NCBI RefSeq assembly: GCF_936927845.1
Contig: NZ_CAKZHV010000032.1
Location: 42,038-106,037 of the forward strand
Length of the DNA stretch: 64,000 bases
Reading direction: 5' to 3'
DNA from: an uncultured Sphingomonas sp.
GTDB taxonomy: Bacteria; Pseudomonadota; Alphaproteobacteria; Sphingomonadales; Sphingomonadaceae
The translations under genes were made by a program, and so were the position numbers. Positions 40,486 to 49,377 of this stretch are shown here, one piece after another; the first letter of the stretch is position 1, and every line of letters begins with the position of its first letter. The notes under the pieces were generated by a model. It saw nothing but the letters and a program-made list of their open reading frames with translations, had not been told where the DNA came from and did not search any database.

Positions 40486-41949
40486 ATGCAGCGCAATCCA
40501 GTCGGAAAGCTCCTTCTGTTCGGGGCGACGGGCGACCTGTCGAAGCGGATGCTGCTTCCCTCGCTCTACGGCCTGCACGCCGACGGGCTGCTGCCCGAAG
40601 GTCTGACAATCACCGGCTCGGCGCGCGGTGATGAGAATGACGACAGCTTCCGCGAGATCGCGCGCGCCGCGCTCGACGCGCATCTGAGCGACGATCGCAA
40701 GGACGAGGAGAAGATCGCTTCCTTCCTCCAGCGGCTCGCCTTCCAGCCCGCCGATCTGTCGGACGAGTCGACCTTCCAGGCGCTCGCCGACAAGGTCGGC
40801 GACGTGTCGGGCGGGCTCGCGATCTTCCTGTCCACCGCGCCGTCGCTGTTCGAGCCCGCGGTGAAGGGCCTGGAAAAGGTCGGCCTTGCCGGTGACACGG
40901 TGCGGATCGGGCTGGAAAAGCCGCTCGGCTACGACCTCGCTTCCAGCCGCGAGATCAACGACACCGTCGCGGCAGTCTTTCCCGAAAATCGGATCTTCCG
41001 CATCGATCACTATCTCGGCAAGGAGACGGTGCAGAACATCCTGGCGCTGCGTTTCGGCAACAGCTTCTTCGAGCCGGTGTGGAACGCGCAAGGCATCGAC
41101 AACGTCCAAATCACGATCGCGGAAACGGTCGGGCTCGAGGATCGCGCCGGCTATTACGAGGGCGCGGGCGCGCTGCGCGACATGATCACCAACCACATCC
41201 TGCAATTGCTCGCGCTCGTCGCGATGGAGCCGCCCGCGCGCTACAGCAAGGACGATATCCGCGACGAAAAGGCCAAGGTGTTCCGCTCGCTCCGCGTGAT
41301 GACACCGGCCGAGGTGCCGCAGAACACCGTTACGGGCCAGTATGAGGAAGGCGCGGTCAGCAGCAAGGTCGTCAAAGGCTATGACGACGAGCTCGGCTAC
41401 GATTCGGACGTGGAGACGTTCGTCGCGATCAAGGCGCACATCGATAATTGGCGCTGGCAGGGCGTGCCCTTCTACCTGCGCACCGGCAAGCGGATGGCGA
41501 AACGCCGCAGCGAGATCGCGATCCAGTTCAAGCCGGTGCCGCACTCGATGTTCTCTGGCCGCGGCGGGCTGCTCCAACCCAACACGCTCGTCATCCGCCT
41601 CCAGCCCGAGGAATATATCGAGCTGCTGGTGATGGCGAAGGAACCGGGGCTCGACCGCGACGGCGTGCGGCTGCGCGAGGTTCCGTTGAAGCTCAGCCTC
41701 GACGCCGAGTTCGCCGGTACCCGCCGCCGCATCGCCTACGAGCGCCTGCTGCTCGACCTGATCGAGGGCGACCAGACCTTGTTCGTCCGCCGCGACGAGG
41801 TGGAGGCGCAATGGGTGTGGACCGACGCGATCCGCGCCGGTTGGGCGGCGAACGGCACCAAGCCGAAACATTATCCCGCGGGCACCTGGGGGCCCTCGGC
41901 CGCGATCGCGCTGACCGAGCGCGACGGTGTTACCTGGCAGGACGATTGA
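40486..41949 (+). CDS. zwf: glucose-6-phosphate dehydrogenase
   Basis: Zwf oxidises glucose 6-phosphate to 6-phosphogluconolactone with NAD(P). The 487-residue enzyme has the coenzyme loop LLLFGATGDLSKRMLLPSL (GATGDLSKRM), the active-site signature RIDHYLGKETVQN with the catalytic His, and EKPLGYDLASSREIN. ATG 40486 has GGAG five bases upstream; an in-frame start at 40444 is unlikely. It is the first gene of an Entner-Doudoroff run: pgl follows after 44 bases, then edd, glk and eda. Confidence 0.98.
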   Translation: MQRNPVGKLLLFGATGDLSKRMLLPSLYGLHADGLLPEGLTITGSARGDENDDSFREIARAALDAHLSDDRKDEEKIASFLQRLAFQPADLSDESTFQALADKVGDVSGGLAIFLSTAPSLFEPAVKGLEKVGLAGDTVRIGLEKPLGYDLASSREINDTVAAVFPENRIFRIDHYLGKETVQNILALRFGNSFFEPVWNAQGIDNVQITIAETVGLEDRAGYYEGAGALRDMITNHILQLLALVAMEPPARYSKDDIRDEKAKVFRSLRVMTPAEVPQNTVTGQYEEGAVSSKVVKGYDDELGYDSDVETFVAIKAHIDNWRWQGVPFYLRTGKRMAKRRSEIAIQFKPVPHSMFSGRGGLLQPNTLVIRLQPEEYIELLVMAKEPGLDRDGVRLREVPLKLSLDAEFAGTRRRIAYERLLLDLIEGDQTLFVRRDEVEAQWVWTDAIRAGWAANGTKPKHYPAGTWGPSAAIALTERDGVTWQDD

Positions 41950-41993
41950 GCGCGCACGCCTTCCCTTTCCCAATTTCATGTAAGTGAGAGTGT

Positions 41994-42701
41994 ATGACGA
42001 CCGAGATCGAATGGTGGGAATATGACGACGCGGCCGAGCTGGCCGACGCGGTCGCGGGCGACATCCAGTTCGTGATCGAGAGCGCGATCGACGCGCGCGG
42101 TTCGGCCGTCATCGCGCTCGCGGGCGGCAAGACCCCGCTGCCCGCATACGAGAAGCTCGCCAAGGCGAAGCTCGACTGGAAGCGCGTGACGATCATCCCC
42201 AGCGACGAGCGGATCGTGCCGCTGGGCGACCCGCTGTCGAACGTCACCGCACTCGGCAAGACGTTCATCCCGAAGGGCGCGCGCGTGATCCCGGTCGTCC
42301 CCAAGGCGACCGACGACTATAAGGCTGCGGGCCGCTCGGCCGACGCGCTGATGCAGGACCTGCACTGGCCGCTCGACCTCTGCATGCTGGGCGTCGGCGG
42401 CGACGGCCATACCGCGTCGATCTTCCCCGGCCCCGACTTCGACGAAGCGCTGAACGGTCCGCGCGAGCGCCGCGCATTGGGCGTCATGCCCGATCCGCTG
42501 CCCCCGGAGGCGCCCGTCGCGCGCGTGACGCTCAGCCGCGCCGGCATCATCACCGCGCGCGCGCTCTTGATCGCGGTGACGGGCGACGCGAAGCGCAAGG
42601 TGATCGAGGACGCGATCAGCGAAGGCGCGGGTTCGCCCTACCCGATCGGCCGCGTCCTCGCCGACGTCGAGCTGCCGGTCGACATCCACTGGGCCCCGTA
42701 A
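41994..42701 (+). CDS. pgl: 6-phosphogluconolactonase
   Basis: Pgl hydrolyses 6-phosphogluconolactone to 6-phosphogluconate. The 235-residue protein belongs to the NagB/DevB sugar-isomerase fold: IALAGGKTPLPAYEKLA (phosphate loop), TIIPSDERIVPLGDPLSN and LCMLGVGGDGHTASIFPG with the conserved His. It directly follows zwf, matching the substrate channel, and is separated from edd by a palindromic repeat. Confidence 0.96.
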   Translation: MTTEIEWWEYDDAAELADAVAGDIQFVIESAIDARGSAVIALAGGKTPLPAYEKLAKAKLDWKRVTIIPSDERIVPLGDPLSNVTALGKTFIPKGARVIPVVPKATDDYKAAGRSADALMQDLHWPLDLCMLGVGGDGHTASIFPGPDFDEALNGPRERRALGVMPDPLPPEAPVARVTLSRAGIITARALLIAVTGDAKRKVIEDAISEGAGSPYPIGRVLADVELPVDIHWAP

Positions 42702-42739
42702 TTGGGCGCCATAACACCACGTAGTAGATTGCCCTGCCG

Positions 42740-42779
42740 CCCTGAGCCACTAGAAGCACGCTTCGATCAGCTCAGGGCG
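42740..42779. repeat. REP-like palindromic element between pgl and edd
   Basis: GCCCTGAGC (42740-42748) and GCTCAGGGC (42771-42779) are perfect inverted arms, enclosing a second inner palindrome GAAGC/GCTTC. The arms resemble the dispersed CCTGAGC/GCTCAGG palindromes common between genes in sphingomonads. In RNA it would be a stable hairpin inside the pgl-edd message, able to affect mRNA decay or read-through. Only this copy was found in the window. Confidence 0.6.
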
Positions 42780-42796
42780 AACGGAAAACCGCAACG

Positions 42797-44623
42797 ATGA
42801 ACCCCGCCGTACAGGCCGTCACCGATCGCATCGTCGCGCGCTCGCAGCCCACCCGCCGCGCCTACCTCGACCTGATCGAGCGCGAGCGCGACACGTGGAT
42901 CGGTCGCCCGCGGCTCGGCTGTGCGAACCTCGCCCACGCTTATGCCGGGACGCCGGAAGACCGCGCCGCGATGCGCGGCGGCGATGCGATGAACATCGGC
43001 ATCGTCACCTCGTACAACGACATGCTGTCCGCGCACGCGGTCTATTACCGTTATCCCCAACAGATGAAGGTCTGGGCGCGCGAGGTCGGCGCGACGGCGC
43101 AGGTTGCGGGCGGCGTGCCTGCGATGTGCGACGGGGTGACGCAGGGCTATCCCGGCATGGAGCTGTCGCTGTTCAGCCGCGACACGATCGCGCTGTCGAC
43201 CGCGATCGCGCTCAGCCACGGCACGTTCGAGGGCGCGGCGCTGCTCGGCATCTGCGACAAGATCGTGCCCGGGCTGCTGATGGGCGCGCTGCGATTCGGG
43301 CATCTGCCGATGGTGATGGTGCCCGGCGGCCCGATGCCCTCGGGCCTGCCCAACAAGGAAAAGGCCGCGGTGCGCGAACGCTTCGCGGTCGGCGAGGCGG
43401 GGCGCGAGGAACTACTCGAGGCTGAGATCGGCGCTTATCACAGCCAGGGCACCTGCACCTTCTACGGCACCGCCAACACCAACCAGATGATGATGGAGGT
43501 GATGGGCCTCCACATGCCCGGCGCCGCCTTCGTCAATCCGGGCACCAAGCTGCGCCAGGCGCTGACCCGCGCCGCCGTCCACCGGCTAGCCGCCATCGGC
43601 ACGTCGGGTGAGGACTATCGTCCGCTGGGATTGTGCGTCGACGAAAAGGCGATCGTCAACGCCGCGGTCGGCCTGCTCGCGACAGGCGGATCGACCAACC
43701 ACCTGCTCCACGTCCCCGCGATCGCGCGCGCGGCCGGCATCGTGATCGACTGGGAGGACTTCGACCGCCTCTCTGCCGCCGTCCCGCTGCTCGCGCGCGT
43801 TTACCCCAACGGGTCGGCCGACGTAAACGGGTTCGAGGCGGCGGGCGGGATGCCCTACGTCATCGGCGAACTGCTATCGAGCGGGCACCTCCACCGCGAC
43901 ATCATGACGGTCGCGGGCGACGACCTGTCGGCTTACGCGAACAAGCCCGTGCTCGACGGCGACGCGCTCGGTTGGGCTCCGCCGGGCGTGAGCGGCGACG
44001 ACACGATCCTGCGTCCTGCCAGTACCCCCTTCTCGCCCGACGGCGGGATGCGGATCCTCCAGGGCAACGTCGGTCGCGCCTGCATCAAGGTGTCGGCGGT
44101 GGAGCGCACCCGCTGGATCGTCGAGGCGCCCGCGCGCGTGTTCGACGACCAGCTCGACGTCATCGAAGCGTTCAAGGCGGGCGAGCTCGACCGCGACGTG
44201 GTGGTCGTCGTCCGCTTCCAGGGCCCGCGCGCGAACGGCATGCCCGAACTCCACAAGCTCACCCCGCCGCTCGGCGTGCTCCAGAACCGTGGGTTCAAGG
44301 TCGCGCTCGTCACCGACGGGCGCATGTCGGGCGCGAGCGGCAAGGTGCCGTGCGCGATCCACGTCAGCCCGGAGGCGCTGCCCAACGCGCAGGGCGTCGG
44401 CGGGAACATCGGCCTGATCCGCGACGGCGATATGGTTCGCGTCGATGCAGTAGCGGGCGCGCTCGACGTGCTGGTCGACACCGCGACGCTGACGGGGCGC
44501 GAGCGGCCGACGCCCCCGCCTCCACCCACCGGAATGGGACGCGAGCTATTCGGCATGTTCCGCGGACAAGCGGACGAGGCGGAAAAGGGAGCAAGTGCGA
44601 TGCTGGCGGGAGCGATGCTGTGA
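42797..44623 (+). CDS. edd: phosphogluconate dehydratase
   Basis: Edd dehydrates 6-phosphogluconate to KDPG, the committed Entner-Doudoroff step. The 608-residue IlvD/Edd enzyme has an iron-sulfur cluster; conserved cysteines are visible in VPAMCDGVTQGYPGMELSLF (PAMCDGVTQG), LLGICDKIVPG and SQGTCTFYGTANT. GRMSGASGKVPCAIH is the conserved C-terminal signature. Its stop overlaps the glk GTG start (GTGA), so the two are translationally coupled. A REP-like palindrome precedes the gene. Confidence 0.98.
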   Translation: MNPAVQAVTDRIVARSQPTRRAYLDLIERERDTWIGRPRLGCANLAHAYAGTPEDRAAMRGGDAMNIGIVTSYNDMLSAHAVYYRYPQQMKVWAREVGATAQVAGGVPAMCDGVTQGYPGMELSLFSRDTIALSTAIALSHGTFEGAALLGICDKIVPGLLMGALRFGHLPMVMVPGGPMPSGLPNKEKAAVRERFAVGEAGREELLEAEIGAYHSQGTCTFYGTANTNQMMMEVMGLHMPGAAFVNPGTKLRQALTRAAVHRLAAIGTSGEDYRPLGLCVDEKAIVNAAVGLLATGGSTNHLLHVPAIARAAGIVIDWEDFDRLSAAVPLLARVYPNGSADVNGFEAAGGMPYVIGELLSSGHLHRDIMTVAGDDLSAYANKPVLDGDALGWAPPGVSGDDTILRPASTPFSPDGGMRILQGNVGRACIKVSAVERTRWIVEAPARVFDDQLDVIEAFKAGELDRDVVVVVRFQGPRANGMPELHKLTPPLGVLQNRGFKVALVTDGRMSGASGKVPCAIHVSPEALPNAQGVGGNIGLIRDGDMVRVDAVAGALDVLVDTATLTGRERPTPPPPPTGMGRELFGMFRGQADEAEKGASAMLAGAML

Positions 44624-45588
44624 GCGAGGTCGTCTCGGTCGATATCGGGGGAACCCACGCGCGCTTCGCCATCGCCGAGGTCGACGCCGGACAGGTCGTG
44701 GCGCTCGGCGACGTCGTCACGCTCAAGACCGCCGACCACGCCAGCCTGCAGACCGCTTGGCAGGCGTTCGCCGCCGGACTCGGGCGTCCGGTGCCGAACG
44801 CCGCCGCGATCTCGGTCGCCTCGCCGATCACCGGCGACGTCATCCGCCTGACCAACAATCCCTGGGTGATCCGCCCATCGTTGATCCCGGAGCGGCTGGG
44901 CGCGGACACCTGGACGATCATCAACGATTTCGGCGCGGTCGGTCACGCCGTTGCGCAATTGCCGCACGCGGATTTCGAGCATCTCTGCGGGCCCGACATG
45001 CCGCTCCCGGCCGAGGGGGTCACCACCGTCTGCGGCCCCGGCACCGGTCTGGGCGTCGCGCAGGTGTTCAAGACCGACGGGCGCTACCTGGTGCTGCCGA
45101 CCGAGGGCGGGCACATGGATTATGCGCCGCTCGACCCCATCGAGGACGCGATCCTCAAGCGCCTGCGCCGCACCTTTACGCGCGTCTCGACCGAACGGAT
45201 CGTCGCCGGCCCAGGCATCGTCGCGATCTACGAAACGCTCGCCAGCCTGGAAGGCCGCGCGATCCGCGAGCGGACCGACAAGGAGATCTGGACCGACGCG
45301 CTCGACGGCGACGATTCGCTCGCGCTCGCGGCACTCGACCGCTTCTGCCTCGCGCTCGGCGCGGTGGCGGGCGACCTCGCACTCGCGCACGGCGCGAAAG
45401 GCGTCGTGATCGCGGGCGGGCTGGGCCTGCGCATCAAGGACAAACTGCTCCGCTCCGGCTTTGACCAGCGCTTCGTCGCCAAGGGGCGCTTTCAGCAACT
45501 GATGGCCGCGATCCCGGTCAAGCTCATCACCCATCCCCAGCCCGGCCTGTTCGGCGCCGCGGCCGCCTTCGCGCAGGAGCACACATGA
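44620..45588 (+). CDS. glk: glucokinase
   Basis: The protein phosphorylates cytoplasmic glucose to feed zwf. It has 322 residues in the bacterial Glk (not ROK) family: VVSVDIGGTHARFAIAEV (ATP phosphate loop), ISVASPITGDVIRLTNNPW (sugar-side motif), TIINDFGAVGHAVA with the catalytic Asp, CGPGTGLGVA, and ERIVAGPGIVAIYE. GTG 44620 overlaps the edd stop by four bases and its own stop overlaps the eda ATG (ATGA), locking edd-glk-eda stoichiometry. Confidence 0.97.
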   Translation: MSEVVSVDIGGTHARFAIAEVDAGQVVALGDVVTLKTADHASLQTAWQAFAAGLGRPVPNAAAISVASPITGDVIRLTNNPWVIRPSLIPERLGADTWTIINDFGAVGHAVAQLPHADFEHLCGPDMPLPAEGVTTVCGPGTGLGVAQVFKTDGRYLVLPTEGGHMDYAPLDPIEDAILKRLRRTFTRVSTERIVAGPGIVAIYETLASLEGRAIRERTDKEIWTDALDGDDSLALAALDRFCLALGAVAGDLALAHGAKGVVIAGGLGLRIKDKLLRSGFDQRFVAKGRFQQLMAAIPVKLITHPQPGLFGAAAAFAQEHT

Positions 45589-46187
45589 ACATCCAGGACA
45601 TCATGCAGACCGCGCCGGTCATCCCGGTGCTCGTGATCCACGACGTGGCGCAGGCCCGTCCGCTCGCCGAGGCGCTGGTCGCCGGCGGCCTGCGCGTGCT
45701 TGAGGTGACGCTGCGCACCCCCGCCGCGCTCGACGTGATTCGCGAGATGAAGCAGGTGCCGCGCGCGATCGTCGGCGCCGGTACCGTGATCGCCCCCGAT
45801 CAGTTCGATCAGGCGATCGACGCCGGCGCGGAGTTCATCGTCTCCCCCGGCCTGTCGCATCGTTTGAGCGAGCGGATCATCGACAGCAAGGTCCCGTATC
45901 TGCCCGGCGTCGCGACCGCGGGCGACATCATGCGCGGGCTCGACCTCGGCCTCACCCATTTCAAGTTCTTCCCGGCCGAGACGTCGGGCGGGGTCAAGGC
46001 GTTGAAGGCGCTCGCCGCGCCCTTCTACCAATGCAAGTTCTGCCCGACCGGCGGGATCAGCGCGAAGAACGCGCCCGACTGGCTCGCGCTCGATCCCGTG
46101 CTGTGCGTCGGCGGCAGCTGGGTGAACGAAGGTACGCTGCCCGAGGTGACCGAGCGCGCGAAAAAGGCGGCCGCGCTCGCGAAGTAG
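45585..46187 (+). CDS. eda: KDPG aldolase
   Basis: Eda splits 2-keto-3-deoxy-6-phosphogluconate into pyruvate and glyceraldehyde 3-phosphate. The 200-residue class I aldolase shows the catalytic Glu region LRVLEVTLRTPAALDVI, IVGAGTV, the Schiff-base Lys in LTHFKFFPAETSGG and the phosphate loop KFCPTGGISAKNAPDWLAL. It ends the zwf-pgl-edd-glk-eda block, so the cell can run glucose through the Entner-Doudoroff route from this locus alone. No terminator is obvious after it. Confidence 0.98.
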   Translation: MNIQDIMQTAPVIPVLVIHDVAQARPLAEALVAGGLRVLEVTLRTPAALDVIREMKQVPRAIVGAGTVIAPDQFDQAIDAGAEFIVSPGLSHRLSERIIDSKVPYLPGVATAGDIMRGLDLGLTHFKFFPAETSGGVKALKALAAPFYQCKFCPTGGISAKNAPDWLALDPVLCVGGSWVNEGTLPEVTERAKKAAALAK

Positions 46188-46234
46188 AACATCGCCGCGC
46201 ATACATGGACGCTTATTCCGCGGGCTAGGTCACG

Positions 46235-46543
46235 TCAGGCGGATACTGTGTCAGCTTGGACACCCACTCTGCGGGTTGAGAAAAGGCCGGTCGTGATCGC
46301 GATGCCGATCGCGAGCACGACCACCGACTCGGCGGCAAACGAGTCGCCTTAGACGACGATGAACCCGATCGATGCTCGCCACGCTCGTTGGTTGGGGAGC
46401 ACCTTCGGCACGACGAGCAAACCCGCGATCGCGAGCGTCGCGAACAGGGCTGACTAAGCCCCATCATCGGCAGCGTGAACGATCCACGCAGCCACATGCA
46501 CCACCGCACCGGCCAGCAGCACCAGTTCCGCAGCATCGACCAC
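46235..46543 (-). pseudogene. eroded integral-membrane protein gene with two in-frame stops
   Basis: One minus-strand frame from GTG 46543 to TGA 46235 reads as continuous hydrophobic protein except for TAG at 46456-46454 and TAA at 46351-46349. Segments are AELVLLAGAVVHVAAWIVHA, then SALFATLAIAGLLVVPKVL, then ESVVVLAIGIAITTGLFS, which look like three membrane helices. No start signal or family is recognised. The rest of the 46188-46644 interval shows no gene. A decayed gene is the most economical reading, although non-coding GC-rich sequence can mimic this. Confidence 0.4.
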
Positions 46544-46644
46544 CGAAGGCCGCGTCTATCGTGTATTGCCCATGCGCCGCACGCTCCACGCGAGCTGAAA
46601 GGGTGGAAGCGGTAACCCGCACCTGCCCCTACCGATAGGCCGCG

Positions 46645-47613
46645 CTACATCTCCCCGCGCGCGTGGCGGATCGCGTACCATTTCTTCACGTTGGCGTTAT
46701 GCTCGGCAAGCGTGTTCGCGAACACGTGCCCGCCGGTCCCGTCCGCGACGAAGTACAGCGCCTTGGTCTGCGCGGGGTTCAGCACCGCGTCGATCGACAG
46801 CCGCCCCGGATTGGCGATCGGCCCCACCGGCAGCCCCGGCGAGGCGTAGGTATTGTACCCGTTCTTCGCGCGCAGTTCAGACACGCGAATGCGCCGGCCG
46901 AGCGGGCGGCCCTTGGTGATCGGATAGATCACGGTCGGATCGGCCTGGAGCGGCATGCCGATACGCAGACGATTGGAATAGACTGCCGCGACCATCCGCC
47001 GCTCGGACGGCTTGCCCGTTTCCTTCTCGACTACCGACGCGAGGATCACCGCCTCCTGCGGCGTCTTCGCGATCGTCGTCGGGCGGCGCTTCGCCCAGGC
47101 TTGCGCGACGTAAGCCTTCATCGCCGCCTGCATCCGTGCCAGCACCGCCGCGCGCGTCTCGTCGCGCTCGAACGAATAACCGTCGGGCAGCACCGACCCT
47201 TCGGCGGGCACGCCGACGCTGCCGGTCAGCGCGTCGGCGGCCATCAACTTGTCGCGCACCATCACCGAGGGCAGTCCTTCGGGGATGACGACGAGACGCT
47301 GAACCGCCTTGCCGCCCTGCAGGATCGACAGGATCGTCGATTCGCTCGCGCCCGCGGGGATCGCGAACTCGCCCGCCTTGATCGATCCCGTGCCGCCGAA
47401 CAGCCGCGCGCGCAGCCGGAAGCGCGAGGCGGAACGGATCGCGCCCGCCTTCTCCAACTGCGTCGCCGCGCTCGCCAGGCTGGAGCCTTGCGCGATCTCG
47501 ACATTCATCGGCTTCGCGGCCGGCCCGCTGCCCGACCAGCCGAGCAACACCCACGCGCCTGCGGCGATGATGACCAGCCCGGCGATCAGCGCCAGACAAC
47601 CGGGACGGCGCAT
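46645..47613 (-). CDS. mltG: endolytic murein transglycosylase MltG
   Basis: MltG cuts nascent glycan strands at the inner membrane and sets their length. The 322-residue YceG-like protein has an N-terminal membrane anchor (LALIAGLVIIAAGAWVLLGW), a LysM-like region (VEIAQGSSLASAATQLEKAG), and the catalytic domain with Glu in ILASVVEKETGKPSERR, VAAVYSNRLRIGMPLQADPTVIY and SPGLPVGPIANPGRLSIDAVLNP. It lies just downstream of fabF, the conserved fab-mltG order in many proteobacteria, with 13 bases between. Confidence 0.97.
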   Translation of the reverse strand: MRRPGCLALIAGLVIIAAGAWVLLGWSGSGPAAKPMNVEIAQGSSLASAATQLEKAGAIRSASRFRLRARLFGGTGSIKAGEFAIPAGASESTILSILQGGKAVQRLVVIPEGLPSVMVRDKLMAADALTGSVGVPAEGSVLPDGYSFERDETRAAVLARMQAAMKAYVAQAWAKRRPTTIAKTPQEAVILASVVEKETGKPSERRMVAAVYSNRLRIGMPLQADPTVIYPITKGRPLGRRIRVSELRAKNGYNTYASPGLPVGPIANPGRLSIDAVLNPAQTKALYFVADGTGGHVFANTLAEHNANVKKWYAIRHARGEM

Positions 47614-47626
47614 GGGTGTCAGTTCC

Positions 47627-48886
47627 TCAGACCGGCTTCATCACCAGGCTGGCGTTGGTGCCGCCGAACCCAAACGAATTGTTGAGCACCGCACGCACCT
47701 GCCGCTTCTTCGCGGTGTGCGGCACCAGGTCGACGCCCGCGCAACTGTCGCTCGGGTTGTCGAGGTTGAGCGTCGGCGGCACGATCTGGTCGCGCATCGC
47801 CAGAATGCAGAAGATGCTCTCCACCGCGCCCGCACCACCCAGCAGGTGGCCGATCGCCGACTTGGTCGAGCTCATCGACAAACCGCCGATCGCGTCGCCG
47901 AACAGGCGGCGCACCGCGCCCAGCTCCAGCTCGTCGCCGAGTGGGGTCGAGGTGCCGTGCGCGTTGATGTAATCGATGTCGTCGAGGCTGAGCCCCGACT
48001 TGCGCAGCGCCATCTCCATCGAGCGATACGCGCCCGAGCCTTCGGGGTGCGGCGCGGTGACGTGGTAGGCATCGCCCGACAGGCCGTAACCGATCACCTC
48101 GGCGTAGATCTTCGCGCCGCGAGCCTTCGCGCGCTCATATTCCTCCAGCACGACGACACCCGCGCCCTCGCCCATCACGAAGCCATCACGGTCCTTGTCG
48201 TACGGGCGGCTCGCCTTTTCCGGCTGGTCGTTGAACGCGGTCGACAACGCGCGCGCCTGCGCGAAGCCGGCAATGCCGAGCGGACAGATCGCGCCCTCGG
48301 CACCGCCCGCCAGCATGACATCCGCGTCGTCCATCGCGATCATCCGCGCGGCGTCGCCGATCGAGTGCGCGCCGGTCGAGCAGGCGGTCACGACCGCGTG
48401 GTTCGGCCCCATCAGCCCGTATTTGATCGTCACCTGACCGGTGATCAGGTTGATCAGCCGCCCATGGACGAAGTGCGGCGAAACGCGGCTTGGCCCCTTT
48501 TCGTGCAGCACGATCGACTCGCTCTCGATCCCCGGCAGGCCGCCGATCCCCGCGCCGATCGAGGCACCGGCACGGTAACGCTCGGCCTCGCTCATGTCGG
48601 TGAGGCCAGCGTCTTCCAGCGCCTGGCACGCCGCATCGATGCCGTAGACGATGAAGGGGTCGACCTGGCGCTGCACCTTGTGGTCGACGCGTTTGTTGGG
48701 ATCGAAGCCGTATTCGTGGCCCGCGGGCTTCACCTCGCACGCGATGCGGCATTTCTGGTTCGACGCGTCGAAGCGCGTGATCGGGCCCGCTCCCGACTTG
48801 CCGGCGATGAGATTGGCCCATGCGGTTTCCACGTCCGCACCGAGCGGGGTGACGAGGCCGAGACCGGTGACGACGACGCGACGCAT
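47627..48886 (-). CDS. fabF: 3-oxoacyl-[acyl-carrier-protein] synthase II FabF
   Basis: FabF elongates acyl-ACP by condensation with malonyl-ACP. The 419-residue ketosynthase has the nucleophile in VVTACSTGAHSIGDA, and the two catalytic histidines in NAHGTSTPLGDELE and KSAIGHLLGGAGAVE; GFGGTNASLVMKP ends the protein. ATG 48886 (RRVVVTGLGLVTPLG) is favoured by AAGGA six bases upstream; ATG 48892 is too close to that site. It is separated from acpP by a terminator-like hairpin. Confidence 0.97.
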   Translation of the reverse strand: MRRVVVTGLGLVTPLGADVETAWANLIAGKSGAGPITRFDASNQKCRIACEVKPAGHEYGFDPNKRVDHKVQRQVDPFIVYGIDAACQALEDAGLTDMSEAERYRAGASIGAGIGGLPGIESESIVLHEKGPSRVSPHFVHGRLINLITGQVTIKYGLMGPNHAVVTACSTGAHSIGDAARMIAMDDADVMLAGGAEGAICPLGIAGFAQARALSTAFNDQPEKASRPYDKDRDGFVMGEGAGVVVLEEYERAKARGAKIYAEVIGYGLSGDAYHVTAPHPEGSGAYRSMEMALRKSGLSLDDIDYINAHGTSTPLGDELELGAVRRLFGDAIGGLSMSSTKSAIGHLLGGAGAVESIFCILAMRDQIVPPTLNLDNPSDSCAGVDLVPHTAKKRQVRAVLNNSFGFGGTNASLVMKPV

Positions 48887-48938
48887 AGGCATTCCTTCTT
48901 CACCCCTGGCGCGCGAGCGCTGACGCACGCGGGTGTCT

Positions 48939-48986
48939 TCTCAAACCGAAACGGCTCCCCGCCCTCTGGACGAGGATGGGGAGCCG
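48939..48986 (-). terminator. terminator-like hairpin between acpP and fabF
   Basis: CGGCTCCCC (on the minus strand from 48986) pairs with GGGGAGCCG over 9 bp around a 17-base loop, followed on the minus strand by TTTCGGTTTG. It starts 30 bases after the acpP stop. Partial termination here would let acyl carrier protein be made in large excess over FabF, as is known for this gene pair. Confidence 0.55.
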
Positions 48987-49015
48987 CTCAAATCTCGACT
49001 CTCCGAGTTAAGGGA

Positions 49016-49252
49016 TCAGCCCTTATGCTCGTCGATGTAGGTGATCGCGTCCTTGACGGTCGTGATCTTCTCGGCGGCGTCGTCGGGGATCTCGACCCCG
49101 AACTCTTCCTCGAACGCCATCACCAGCTCGACGATATCGAGGCTGTCCGCGCCCAGATCGTCGATGAAGCTGGCATCCTCGGTCACCTTGTCGGCTTCGA
49201 CGCCCAGGTGCTCGACGACGATCTTCTTCACGCGGTCGGCAGTCTCGCTCAT
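49016..49252 (-). CDS. acpP: acyl carrier protein
   Basis: The 78-residue ACP carries growing acyl chains on a phosphopantetheine arm attached to the Ser in LGADSLDIVELVMAFEEEF (ADSLDIVEL). The sequence is strongly acidic and has the usual four-helix pattern from DRVKKIVVEHLGV to ITTVKDAITYIDEHKG. ATG 49252 has AGAGGGA upstream. Cytoplasmic and abundant. It lies between fabG and fabF in the standard order. Confidence 0.98.
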   Translation of the reverse strand: MSETADRVKKIVVEHLGVEADKVTEDASFIDDLGADSLDIVELVMAFEEEFGVEIPDDAAEKITTVKDAITYIDEHKG

Positions 49253-49377
49253 GGTAATCCCTCTTCTTCTTGGGGGGTCAGTAACTTCCTGAACGCAGGT
49301 AGAACGGGGAGCGTTTCGTGACAAGTGCGACGTTTACCGGGTGAACGGCCCGTCCCGCCGCATCGCTGTCACATGGA

